This document shows, in pieces, positions 16,522 to 24,553 of a stretch of DNA of 51,644 nt. The DNA is taken from positions 1 to 51,644 of the forward strand of contig NZ_RDBL01000006.1 in NCBI RefSeq assembly GCF_008042035.1. Reading direction: 5' to 3'. The first letter of the stretch is position 1, and each line of letters begins with the position of its first letter. This DNA comes from Streptomyces sp. col6. Its GTDB lineage: Bacteria > Actinomycetota > Actinomycetes > Streptomycetales > Streptomycetaceae. A model generated the notes under the pieces. The model was not told the origin of the DNA and did not search any database. It worked only from the letters and a program-made list of their open reading frames with translations. Position numbers and translations under genes: made by a program.

Positions 16522-16535
16522 TGTCCGAGGGGACA
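16522..16535 (+). promoter_or_regulatory. Short hairpin over the sigma-gene ribosome site
   Basis: TGTCC (16522-16526), GAGG and GGACA (16531-16535) form a perfect 5-bp stem in which the loop and 3' arm contain the GAGGGGA ribosome site of the ATG at 16537. It could limit translation of the sigma factor, though such short stems also arise by chance. Confidence 0.3.
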
Positions 16536-16536
16536 A

Positions 16537-17499
16537 ATGAGCAACCCGCACGACGACGCAGGCCGTCCCGCCCATCCCGGTCAGCAGGTCTTCCTGGAGT
16601 ACCGGCGGCTGCTGTTCTCCGTCGCGTACCGCCTGCTGGGCACCGCCGCCGACGCGGAGGACGCCGTGCAGGACGCCTGGCTCAAGTGGTCCGCCGCGGA
16701 CCGTTCGAAGGTGGCCGATCCCAAGGCGTACCTGACCCGGATCGTGTCGAACCTGGCGCTGGAGCGGCTGCGGTCCGCCCGGCACAAGCGGGAGACCTAT
16801 GTGGGGCCGTGGCTGCCGGAACCCATCCTGACCGGCACCGGCGCCTCCGAGGCCGTCGTCCCGGACGCCGAATCGGCCGCCCTGGGCGCCGAGTCGGTGT
16901 CGATGGCCATGCTGGTGGTCCTCGAAACGCTCAGCCCGCTGGAGCGCGCGGTGTTCGTGCTGAAGGAGGTGTTCGCCTTCAGCCACGCCGAGATCGCCGA
17001 GGCGGTGGAGCGGTCCGAGCCCGCCGTACGGCAGGCGGCGCACCGCGCCCGTGAGCACGTGCGGGCCCGCCGGCCGCGCTTCGAGGCAGGCCGGTCGGCG
17101 CAGCGCGCGGCGACGGAACGTTTCTTCGCCGCCGCGACCGGCGGTGACGTCAACGCGCTCCTCGAACTCCTCTCCCCGGACGTCACGCTGTGGACCGACG
17201 GCGGCGGCAAGGTCCGCCAGGCCCTGCGCCCGGTGACCGGCGCGGCGACGGTGGCCGCCTGGTTCTCGGCCATCGGCACGGTCGCCTACCAGGGCGTCGA
17301 GCCGGCGGACATGAAGGCCGAACTCGCGGAGATCAACGGCGGTCCGGGCCTGGTGTTCAGCGGGCCGGAACGCGTGATCGCCACCGTGTCGTTCGACTTC
17401 GACGCGGACGGGCGCATCACCGCGATCCACAACGTGGCCAACCCGGACAAGCTGCGGGCGGTCGCGGAGGGGGTCGCGTACGACGTCGGGGCGCGGTAG
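16537..17499 (+). CDS. sigJ: ECF41-family (SigJ-like) sigma factor with SnoaL-like C-terminus
   Basis: The protein has 320 residues. Region 2 is FLEYRRLLFSVAYRLLGTAADAEDAVQDAWL, and region 4 is LSPLERAVFVLKEVFAFSHAEIAEAVERSEPAVRQAAHRAREH. A C-terminal SnoaL-like domain follows. Three ECF41 signatures are present: WLPEP in the linker, DGGGK near residue 225 and NPDKL near the end. In ECF41 proteins the C-terminal domain modulates sigma activity in place of a separate anti-sigma factor. It is encoded directly after the oxidoreductase, which carries a TGTCACA-type promoter. Confidence 0.92.
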   Translation: MSNPHDDAGRPAHPGQQVFLEYRRLLFSVAYRLLGTAADAEDAVQDAWLKWSAADRSKVADPKAYLTRIVSNLALERLRSARHKRETYVGPWLPEPILTGTGASEAVVPDAESAALGAESVSMAMLVVLETLSPLERAVFVLKEVFAFSHAEIAEAVERSEPAVRQAAHRAREHVRARRPRFEAGRSAQRAATERFFAAATGGDVNALLELLSPDVTLWTDGGGKVRQALRPVTGAATVAAWFSAIGTVAYQGVEPADMKAELAEINGGPGLVFSGPERVIATVSFDFDADGRITAIHNVANPDKLRAVAEGVAYDVGAR

Positions 17500-17538
17500 C
17501 CCGTACGGGCCCGCCGCCCCGGGGCGCCGCGCACGACA

Positions 17539-17570
17539 GCAGCCCGTCCGGGCAGGACCGGACGGGCTGC
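17539..17570 (+). terminator. Strong hairpin terminator after the sigma gene
   Basis: GCAGCCCGTCCGG (17539-17551) is the reverse complement of 17558-17570: a 13-bp stem with a 6-nt loop, 40 bp after the sigma stop codon. It isolates the NRPS gene from upstream transcription, so site C most likely marks that gene's own promoter. The rest of the 17500-17861 gap holds only the shared promoter elements near 17776-17827. Confidence 0.8.
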
Positions 17571-17800
17571 GGAGGGGGCGCCTCCGGTCGATCTCGACCC
17601 GTGTGTCGCGTCAACGACGTTGTCGTACACGGCCGGAGCATCGCCCCAGAACCGCTGGAGCGGTCGCCGGCGGACGTGCACGGCCGCGCTCCCGCACCGC
17701 TTCCTGGCAACGGCCGGGGGCGTCACGGCCCCGGACGGGCCGCCCCCACCTGCGGCTAAGGCAGGGCTCCAGCCGGTTCGGAGAATCTTTCAAGCCCCTT

Positions 17801-17827
17801 CTGCCAACGTCCTGGCAATGTCTTGCC
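17801..17827. promoter_or_regulatory. GGCAA-N4-TTGCC site C
   Basis: CTGCC (17801-17805), 8 nt, GGCAA (17814-17818), 4 nt and TTGCC (17823-17827) match sites A and B in spacing, with one base change in the first half-site. It ends 34 bp before the NRPS start. GTTCGGAGAAT at 17776-17786 is also present next to site A. Confidence 0.75.
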
Positions 17828-17861
17828 ACGGCGGAAGCCGCTGTCGAAGGAGCTCGCCACG

Positions 17862-20800
17862 ATGTCCATCTCCGGTCTCATCGCGCAGCAGGTCGTCGCA
17901 CGCCCCGACACGATCGCCGTCCACGCTCCCGGACACCCCGGCGACGACGTCTCCCTGACCTACCGTGAGCTGAGCGGCGCCGCCGACCGGCTGGCGCGGC
18001 TCCTCGCGGCCCGGGGCATCGGCCGGGGCGACCGGGTGGCGACAAGTCTGCGTCCCGGACCCCGGCTCGTGACGGCCCTGCTGGCCGTCCTGCGGACCGG
18101 GGCGGCGTACGTGGCACTCGACCCTGCCGATCCGCTCGCGCACCGCCGGTTCGTCGTGGGCGACAGCAGGGCCCGTACCGTCCTGGCGGAGCCGGCGGAC
18201 ACGCTCGACTACGCGGGACTGGGGGCGGCCGTCCTCGGCGCGCAGGCGGCGGGACCGGACGACGAACCGCCCCACGCGGCCCCCGTTTCCGCTGCCGTTT
18301 CCGATGACGACCCCGCGTACGTCTGCTACACCGCGCGCACCGGCAAGGGATCCCCCGTCGGCGCCGTCGTGTCGCACCGGGCGCTGGCCGAACTGGTGCG
18401 GTCCGGGGCCGCTTTCCGGCCCGGCCGGGACGATGTCGTCGCACAGGCCGCGAGTCCCGCGTCCGCCGCGAGCGCGTTCGAGACGTGGGCGACGCTGGCC
18501 GCCGGCGCCCGGCTCACCGTCCTGTCCTTCGACACCTTCGCCGGCCCGGAGCGGCTGCGGCGCGCCCTCGTCGACCACGGGGTGACCGTCGCCCTGCTGC
18601 CGGCCGCCCGGTTCCACCGGATCGTCCGCGACCGCCCCGACGCGTTCGGCTCGCTGCGCGCACTGCTCGTCGGCGGCGGGACCTGCGACCCGCACCAGGT
18701 GCGGCGGGTCCTGCGCGCCGGGCCGCCCCGGCGGCTGCTCCAGGTGTACGGGGCGGCGGAGACGGGCGCGTTCGCCCTCTGCCACGACATCACCGGCGAG
18801 GCGGCGGACCCGGACGGCCCGATCCCCTACGGCCGGCCGGTCGGCAGCACCGCCGCCGTGGTCGTCGGCGCCCACGGCCTGCCCGCCGACCCGGGCACCG
18901 TCGGGGAACTGCTGCTGGGCGGGCCCGCACTCGCGGACGGCTACCTCGGCCGGCCGGAGCTGACCGCCCAACGCTTCGTCGAGGACCGGTTCACCGGAGT
19001 CGGCGGGCGGCTGTGGCGGACCGGCGACCGGGTGCTGCTGCGGACGGACGGCGCGCTGGAGTTCGCGGGCCGGACCGACGACCGGGTCACCGTGCACGGT
19101 CTGCGCGCCGGACTCCACACCATCGAGTCCGCGCTCACCGCGCACCCCGGCGTCGCCGAGGCGGTGGTGACCGTGCACACGGACGCGGACGGCGAACGGC
19201 GGCTGGTGGGACACGTGGTGCCGGGCGGCGGGGCCGACGCCTCCGAGGCGGACGGCCTCGCGAAGGCAGGCCGTGCGCAGGCTGCCGACACCGCGCACGC
19301 GGACCCCGGCGCGCAAGCGAGCGACACCCCGCACCTGGCCGGCACCACACACGCCGGCGCCGGCGTCGCCGTCCGTACGGCCCTCGCCCCTTCCCCCGCC
19401 GTCCCCCTCGAAACCGCTCTCCGCGCCCATCTCCATCAGCACCTGCCCGACGGGCTCGTGCCCTCTTCCCTCGTCCTCCACCGCGAACTCCCCCTGGATT
19501 CCGAGGGCCGCGTCGACCGTGCCGCGCTGCCCGCGCCGGGGCCGGTGGCGGACCCGGTGGCCGGAACGCCGCCCGGGACGCCCGTCCAGGAGATCGTGCG
19601 GGACCTGTTCGCGGAGGTGCTCGGGCTGCCGCGCCGGCTGATCGACGCCGACTGCGACTTCTTCCGCGCCGGCGGCCATTCGTCGGCGGCGGTCCGGCTG
19701 CTGGACCGGGTGCGCGAGACGCTGGGCACCGGGCCGGTCGGTCCCGGCGCGCTGCACGCGGCCCCGACCCCGGCGGCGCTGGCCGCGCTGCTGGGCGAAG
19801 GGCCGGCCACCGCGATCGGGCCGGGCGCCTCCGGTTCGGCCGGTACGGACAGCGTCGTGCTGGCGTTCCGGCTGCGCGGGCCGCTGGACGTACGGGTGCT
19901 GGACGAGTCGCTCGCCGTACTGGGGCGGCGGCACACGGTGCTGCGCAACTCCCGTATCGGGACCGCCGGAACCCGGCTGCGGTCCGTGGCGCCGGACGAC
20001 CACCTGCTCGAACTCTCGCTGCCCGCCGACGGGGTGGACCTGTGGTCGCAGCTGCCGCTCGCCGCCGACCTGGCCCGGATCCACCGGGAGCTGGCCGCCG
20101 GGGGCAGCCCGTCGCCGGTCCGGGAACTCGTGCGGTACGCGCCGCGTTCTCCGTACGGCGACACGGAACCGACCCCGCTGCCGGGCGCCGGTCCCCAGGT
20201 CTTCGGCACCGCCCCCGGCCGGCTGGAGGCCGACCTGGACGAGGCCCTGCACGCCCGGCTCACACGGTTCGCGGCGGCGCGCGGGGCCACGGTCTTCATG
20301 GTGGTGCACGCCGCGCTCACCGCCGTCCTCGGTCAGCTGGGCGCGGACGGCGAGATCACCGTCGCGGCGCCCGTCCCGGCCCGGGACCACCCCAGCCTCC
20401 GGGGTGCCGTCGGGGCGTACGGGCGGGTGCTCGCGCTCTCCGTGGACGCCTCGGACGACCCGGCGTTCGACGAACTGGTGCGCCGGGCACGGGAACGGGA
20501 CCTGGCGGCGTACCGCAGCGCCGACGCGCCCCTCGCCCAGGCCGGGGGCGTCGCGCTCACAGTCCTCCAGGAGGCGACGGAGGCCCAGTTCGCGGCGGGC
20601 TCCCTCACCGTGCAGCCGGAGCGGGCCGGGCTGCCGCTGCCCGCCACGGATGTGGGCTTCACACTGACCGAGCGCCAGAGCCGGGCGGGTGCGCCGGCGG
20701 GCATCGCCCTGACGACCACGTACCGGCGCGAGACGGTCGGCGAGACCGTGGCCGCCACGCTGACCGGTCGGCTGACCGCCCTGCTCGCGGCGGCCCTGGA

Positions 20801-22172
20801 CCGCCCGGACGCCGCTCTGAGCACGCTGCTGCCGGCCGGGCGGCCCGTGGCCCGGGGCGGGGTGTGGGAGGGCGGCCGCAGGCACGCGCTGCCCGTCACG
20901 ACGGTCGCCGACCTCTTCGCGGAGCGGGTGCGGCGGGCTCCGGCGGCGGTGGCCCTGTCGGGCGCGATCGGCGTGGCAGCCGCCTCCGGTACGGGCGACG
21001 GGGCGCCGGTCTCCGTCATGGACTACGCGGAGCTGGACTCCCGGTCCGACCTGCTGGCGCACGCGCTCGTCACGCACGGCGCGGGCCCCGGCACCACGGT
21101 CGTGACCGCGCTGTCCTCGCCGACCGGGTTCGCGGTGGCGGCGCTGGCCGTCGCGAAGACCGGCGCGGCGTGCGTACCCGTCGACCCGTCGCGGAAACTC
21201 CCCCGTTCGGTGCGGCCGGCGGTGATGCTGCTCGACGAGACGGCCGATCTGCTGCTGGGTCAGGTGCCGGGGGCCGTGCGCCTGGTGCGCGACGAGTCGG
21301 CCGATCTGCTGCCCGCCGACGGGAGGTGGCCGCTGCGGGACTCCGACCGTACGCGCCCGCTGCGCGCGGAGGACCCGGTGCTGTGGGCGCTCGGCTCGCC
21401 CGGCGCCACGGTCGTCGGCGCCGGCCCCGTCGTCGCGGCGACGCTGGCCGAGCCGGTCGACGCCGCGTGGCTGGTACGCGGCTACCCGGACGCCGACGCC
21501 ACGATCGGCCTGCTGGGCGCGCTGGTACGCGGTGTCCGGGTGCACGTACCGGACGTCTCGCTGCGGCACGCCGTACCGCAGGAGCTGCTGCGCTGGCTGC
21601 GCGAGCGCGACGCCCGGACGCTGCTCGGCGGCAGCGACGAGGTGCTGGTCGCCCTGGTCGCGCTCGCCCGCGAGGAGGGCATGTCCCTGCTCACCAGCGG
21701 CGGCTGGGCCGAGGGCCACCTCGTCGTCGAGCACCGGGGTACGGGGACGGCCCGGCCCGCCCCCGGCTACCGGGCGTACGTCCTGGACGCCGGGCTGCGG
21801 CCCGTCGCCCCGGGCGCGGTCGGCGCGCTGTACGTGGCGGGGGCGGGCGTCGCCCTCGGGTACGCCGACGCCCCGGCCGCGACGGGCGAGCGCTTCCTGC
21901 CGGACCCCTTCGGCGGTCCGGGCACCACCGCCCGCATGTGGCGCACGGGCCGGGCCGCCCGGCTGGACGAGCACGGCAACCTCACGGTTCTCGAAGGCCC
22001 GGCGCCGGACGACCCGTTCGCGGACACCCCGTCGACCTTCGTGGTCGTCGACGACGGCGCGGGCCGCCGCGCCCTGTGGCCCGCCTCGGCGACGGTCCCT
22101 ACGGGCTGGTCGGAGATCCACGCGGAGAGCCGGTACGAGCGGTGCCTGGACCACTTGGACGAGCTGCCGTAG
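17862..22172 (+). CDS. Degenerate NRPS: A-T-C-A with C-terminal MbtH-like domain
   Basis: The ATG at 17862 follows GAAGGAG and gives 1436 residues. A1 (about 1-560) has lost the A3 P-loop, reading YTARTGKGSPVG (156-167) in place of TSGSTGxPKG, and the A10 lysine is Arg550 (EGRVDR); A7 RTGD is kept. The carrier domain is intact (GGHSS, Ser607). The condensation domain (about 650-980) is shortened and HHxxxDG reads LSLPADG (718-724), losing both histidines. A2 (about 1010-1380) has no A3 motif and stops after RTGR. The last 54 residues are MbtH-like: DDPFADTP, then ALWPASATVPTGW and ERCLDHLDELP, lacking the final Trp segment. It looks like a scaffold or loading protein rather than a working peptide synthetase. 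Site C lies upstream. Confidence 0.8.
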   Translation: MSISGLIAQQVVARPDTIAVHAPGHPGDDVSLTYRELSGAADRLARLLAARGIGRGDRVATSLRPGPRLVTALLAVLRTGAAYVALDPADPLAHRRFVVGDSRARTVLAEPADTLDYAGLGAAVLGAQAAGPDDEPPHAAPVSAAVSDDDPAYVCYTARTGKGSPVGAVVSHRALAELVRSGAAFRPGRDDVVAQAASPASAASAFETWATLAAGARLTVLSFDTFAGPERLRRALVDHGVTVALLPAARFHRIVRDRPDAFGSLRALLVGGGTCDPHQVRRVLRAGPPRRLLQVYGAAETGAFALCHDITGEAADPDGPIPYGRPVGSTAAVVVGAHGLPADPGTVGELLLGGPALADGYLGRPELTAQRFVEDRFTGVGGRLWRTGDRVLLRTDGALEFAGRTDDRVTVHGLRAGLHTIESALTAHPGVAEAVVTVHTDADGERRLVGHVVPGGGADASEADGLAKAGRAQAADTAHADPGAQASDTPHLAGTTHAGAGVAVRTALAPSPAVPLETALRAHLHQHLPDGLVPSSLVLHRELPLDSEGRVDRAALPAPGPVADPVAGTPPGTPVQEIVRDLFAEVLGLPRRLIDADCDFFRAGGHSSAAVRLLDRVRETLGTGPVGPGALHAAPTPAALAALLGEGPATAIGPGASGSAGTDSVVLAFRLRGPLDVRVLDESLAVLGRRHTVLRNSRIGTAGTRLRSVAPDDHLLELSLPADGVDLWSQLPLAADLARIHRELAAGGSPSPVRELVRYAPRSPYGDTEPTPLPGAGPQVFGTAPGRLEADLDEALHARLTRFAAARGATVFMVVHAALTAVLGQLGADGEITVAAPVPARDHPSLRGAVGAYGRVLALSVDASDDPAFDELVRRARERDLAAYRSADAPLAQAGGVALTVLQEATEAQFAAGSLTVQPERAGLPLPATDVGFTLTERQSRAGAPAGIALTTTYRRETVGETVAATLTGRLTALLAAALDRPDAALSTLLPAGRPVARGGVWEGGRRHALPVTTVADLFAERVRRAPAAVALSGAIGVAAASGTGDGAPVSVMDYAELDSRSDLLAHALVTHGAGPGTTVVTALSSPTGFAVAALAVAKTGAACVPVDPSRKLPRSVRPAVMLLDETADLLLGQVPGAVRLVRDESADLLPADGRWPLRDSDRTRPLRAEDPVLWALGSPGATVVGAGPVVAATLAEPVDAAWLVRGYPDADATIGLLGALVRGVRVHVPDVSLRHAVPQELLRWLRERDARTLLGGSDEVLVALVALAREEGMSLLTSGGWAEGHLVVEHRGTGTARPAPGYRAYVLDAGLRPVAPGAVGALYVAGAGVALGYADAPAATGERFLPDPFGGPGTTARMWRTGRAARLDEHGNLTVLEGPAPDDPFADTPSTFVVVDDGAGRRALWPASATVPTGWSEIHAESRYERCLDHLDELP

Positions 22173-22296
22173 GGGCCGTGGCCGGTCGTCAACTCCGCTC
22201 CCGCGCAGGTGGCTTGCCTTCGCCCGATCGGGTCGAAAACCGGCGGCTCCGAACCGCCTTCCGCGTCTGCCGGGGGTCTGCCCACAAGATCGTCAA

Positions 22297-22315
22297 CGGG
22301 CCGGACTCCGGCCCG
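22297..22315 (+). terminator. Hairpin after the NRPS gene
   Basis: CGGGCCGGA (22297-22305) and TCCGGCCCG (22307-22315) are perfect inverted arms, forming a tight hairpin about 125 bp after the NRPS stop and before the crystallin-like gene. It has no T tract. Confidence 0.5.
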
Positions 22316-22394
22316 GCGGAGCGCGACCGGCATGTCGTGGCGCGACCGTCACCCGACACGGCCGGGCCACGGGCCGGGCCACGAAGGAGATCTT

Positions 22395-22748
22395 GTGATC
22401 GCACAGGGCAAGCGGCTCCTCGGTTCCCTGGCCATGGCGTTCGCCGCCGCGGCCTCGCTCACCGTGGCCGTACCCGCCGGGTCCGCCTACGCCATCGACC
22501 ACGTGGAGTGCGTCGGCGGCGCGGACTTCCTGAAGATCTACTCGCACCTGGACGGCCGGAACAGCGTCGACTGCTACGCCAACGCGGGCAGGACCGACTT
22601 CGGCGGCTGGTGGGCCGACCGGATCGTCACGGGCAACAACGACCTGATCTACTACGACGTCAACGGCGACTCGGTGCGGATCAACCGCTGGACGGACATC
22701 ACGTTCCCGAACAACCCGCCCCGGATCAAGAGCATCCAGATCCTCTGA
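22395..22748 (+). CDS. Secreted beta/gamma-crystallin-like protein (killer-toxin-like)
   Basis: The GTG at 22395 follows AAGGAG and gives 117 residues. The signal peptide (VIAQGKRLLGSLAMAFAAA to GSAYA) is followed by a mature part beginning IDHVECVGGADFLKIYSH, with DCYANAGRTDFGGWWADRI and IYYDVNGDSVRINRW. This resembles the SKLP family of Streptomyces killer-toxin-like proteins, single-domain beta/gamma-crystallins with reported antifungal activity. Two cysteines could pair. It has its own terminator. It follows the NRPS gene by about 220 bp, and any functional link to it is unproven. Confidence 0.65.
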   Translation: MIAQGKRLLGSLAMAFAAAASLTVAVPAGSAYAIDHVECVGGADFLKIYSHLDGRNSVDCYANAGRTDFGGWWADRIVTGNNDLIYYDVNGDSVRINRWTDITFPNNPPRIKSIQIL

Positions 22749-22770
22749 GCGGCCGGTAGCGAACCGCCCC

Positions 22771-22796
22771 GCCCCGCCGTCGACGAACGGCGGGGC
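22771..22796. terminator. Bidirectional hairpin terminator
   Basis: GCCCCGCCGT (22771-22780) pairs exactly with ACGGCGGGGC (22787-22796) around a 6-nt loop, between the convergent crystallin-like and VOC genes. Confidence 0.75.
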
Positions 22797-22804
22797 CGGC
22801 GCCG

Positions 22805-23260
22805 TCACACCACGTCGAACTCATTCCCCTCGGGGTCCAGCATGGCCGCGGCGTAGAACTCCATGTCCGGCTCCTCCCGGATCCGCGCCACCGTTGCACC
22901 GGCCCCGGCCAGCCGTCGCACCGTGGCGTCGACCCGCTCCTTGCGCACCTCCAGCGGCACGGCACGGCCCCCGCCGACCTTGAGATCGAAGTGCCACCGG
23001 TTCTTGGCGGCCTTGGGCTCCGGCACGCGCTGGAACCACACTCTCGGCCCGCGCCCCGTGGGATCGACGATCGACTCCGGTATGTCACCGGCTCCCGGCG
23101 GCAGTTCCTCCGCCGGAACCCCCATGTCCTCCCAGTAGGCGCGCCACGTGGCGTGCCCGTCGGGCGCCGGCTCGGGCACGTACCCCAGCGCCTCGGCCCA
23201 GAAGGCCACCATCCGCTGCGGATCGGCACAGTCGATCGTCAGCTGCACTGTCAGCTCCAT
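22805..23260 (-). CDS. VOC (glyoxalase/bleomycin-resistance-like) protein
   Basis: The protein has 151 residues from ATG 23260 (MELTVQLTIDCADPQRMVAFWAEALGY), a typical first beta-alpha-beta module of the vicinal oxygen chelate fold. The second half has NRWHFDLKV, VARI and AAMLDPEGNEFDVV, with the final Glu that usually binds metal in catalytic members. Actinobacteria have many such proteins with unknown substrates. A longer frame upstream overlaps the divergent gene and is not needed. Confidence 0.85.
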   Translation of the reverse strand: MELTVQLTIDCADPQRMVAFWAEALGYVPEPAPDGHATWRAYWEDMGVPAEELPPGAGDIPESIVDPTGRGPRVWFQRVPEPKAAKNRWHFDLKVGGGRAVPLEVRKERVDATVRRLAGAGATVARIREEPDMEFYAAAMLDPEGNEFDVV

Positions 23261-23304
23261 ACCCGGAGCATCGCAGGCGGGTCTGACAGTGAGGGCTGAG
23301 CGAC

Positions 23305-23332
23305 TTGACCTCAAGCTTGATCGAGGTACGAG
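23305..23332 (+). promoter_or_regulatory. Promoter with MerR-type dyad
   Basis: TTGACC (23305-23310) and TACGAG (23327-23332) could be -35 and -10 elements with a 16-nt spacer. Between them lies an imperfect dyad, ACCTCAAGC then TTGATCGAGGT, resembling operators of MerR/SoxR-type activators, which sit between the two hexamers. It precedes the SnoaL-like gene at 23342. Confidence 0.4.
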
Positions 23333-23341
23333 TCTTGCGGC

Positions 23342-23818
23342 ATGGACACCGAAGAGACACAGCGACAGCTGCGCTACCTGGCCGACCGGGCCGAGATCGC
23401 CGATCTGCTGGACCGCTATCTGCGGTCCCTGGACGTGGGGGTGCTCGACGAGGAGTGGGCCCGTGCGTTCCACACCGAGGACGTCACCGCCGAGATGCCC
23501 ATCGGGACCGTGCGCGGCCGTCACGCCGTGCTGGACCGGGTGCGGCAGGGCATGGCGTTGTTCGACCGGACCGTGCACCTGGGCACGAACACCGTCATCG
23601 AGGTCGACGGGGACCGGGCCACGGCCCGTGGCGCGCAGCTGAGCACCCATGTCCTCGCGGACGGCTCGGGAAACGTGTTCGTCTCGGCCGGGCACGCCGA
23701 CAACGAACTGGTGAGGACGGCCGAGGGATGGCGGATCTCCGCCTCCTCGCTGCGGGTGGTGTGGACGCAGGGGCCGCCGCCACGGCTTCCGGAGGGGTTC
23801 GGTCCGGCCGTCGGCTGA
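23342..23818 (+). CDS. SnoaL/NTF2-like domain protein
   Basis: The protein has 158 residues. RAEIADLLDRYLRSLDVG, EEWARAFHTEDVTAEMP, then GRHAVLDRVRQGMALFDRTVHL and a C-terminal sheet (GWRISASSLRVVW) match the SnoaL_4/nuclear transport factor 2-like fold. Such small proteins include cyclases, dehydratases and stress proteins; no catalytic residue can be confirmed. Its promoter carries a MerR-type dyad, hinting at induction by a small molecule or redox stress. The ECF sigma gene follows 60 bp later in the same direction. Confidence 0.75.
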   Translation: MDTEETQRQLRYLADRAEIADLLDRYLRSLDVGVLDEEWARAFHTEDVTAEMPIGTVRGRHAVLDRVRQGMALFDRTVHLGTNTVIEVDGDRATARGAQLSTHVLADGSGNVFVSAGHADNELVRTAEGWRISASSLRVVWTQGPPPRLPEGFGPAVG

Positions 23819-23878
23819 CAGCGGGCGGTGTGGCCGGGGTCACCGGAACCCCGTGGGCCGGCCGGAGAGACAGGTGGT

Positions 23879-24553
23879 GTGAGATGTGATGAGCAGGAAG
23901 ACCGGGAGCACATGCGCGCACGTATCAGGGCGGGCGACCGCCAGGCGTTCGCGGCGCTCTACGAGGCGTACGCGCGGCCGGTCTACAACCATGCCTACCG
24001 GCTGACGGGCGACTGGTCGACGGCCGAGGAGGTCATGTCCGAGACCTTTCTGGCCGCCTGGCGCACCCGGCAGGCCGTCGAACCGGAGGGCGACTCGCTG
24101 CTGCCGTGGCTGCTCGGGATCGCCACGAACAAGGCGCGCAACGCCAACCGGGGTGCCGGGCGGCGCCTGGCGTTCCTGGCCCGCCGCCCCGCGCCGGAGC
24201 CGGTCGCGGACATCGCGGACGCCACCGCCGGGCACGTCGACGACACCCGACGGCTCGCCGCCGTCCGGCAGGTGATGGGCGGACTGCGCCGCCAGGACCG
24301 CGAGGTGCTGGCCCTGTGCGTCTGGTCCGGTCTCGACTACGCGGAGGCGGCCGAGGCGCTGGGCGTACCGGTGGGCACCGTGCGCTCCCGGCTGTCCCGC
24401 GCCCGCGAGCGGCTGAGGCGGCTCACCGACGAGCAGCTCGGCCGGGAGCGGATGGAAAACGGCGGCACCGGCAGGGAACCCCGCCCCCGCCGCGGAGAGG
24501 TAGGGGGCAGGGCCGCGTTCGTGGCCCTGCCCATCCAGGAGGAAGCCCGATGA
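23879..24553 (+). CDS. ECF RNA polymerase sigma factor
   Basis: I take GTG 23879 (VRCDEQEDREHMRARI), which follows GGAGAG; ATG 23912 is an alternative. The product is 224 residues. Region 2 is FAALYEAYARPVYNHAYRLTGDWSTAEEVMSETFLAAWR, and region 4 is LRRQDREVLALCVWSGLDYAEAAEALGVPVGTVRSRLSRARERLRRL. The stop overlaps the ATG of the next gene (ATGA), so translation is coupled. The partner, a membrane-anchored CU044_5270-family protein, probably modulates the sigma factor. Confidence 0.88.
   Translation: MRCDEQEDREHMRARIRAGDRQAFAALYEAYARPVYNHAYRLTGDWSTAEEVMSETFLAAWRTRQAVEPEGDSLLPWLLGIATNKARNANRGAGRRLAFLARRPAPEPVADIADATAGHVDDTRRLAAVRQVMGGLRRQDREVLALCVWSGLDYAEAAEALGVPVGTVRSRLSRARERLRRLTDEQLGRERMENGGTGREPRPRRGEVGGRAAFVALPIQEEAR

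Noticed and set aside
17790..22154. 1454-codon minus-strand open frame
   Set aside because: Antisense shadow of the NRPS gene; arginine/glycine/histidine-rich with no domain.
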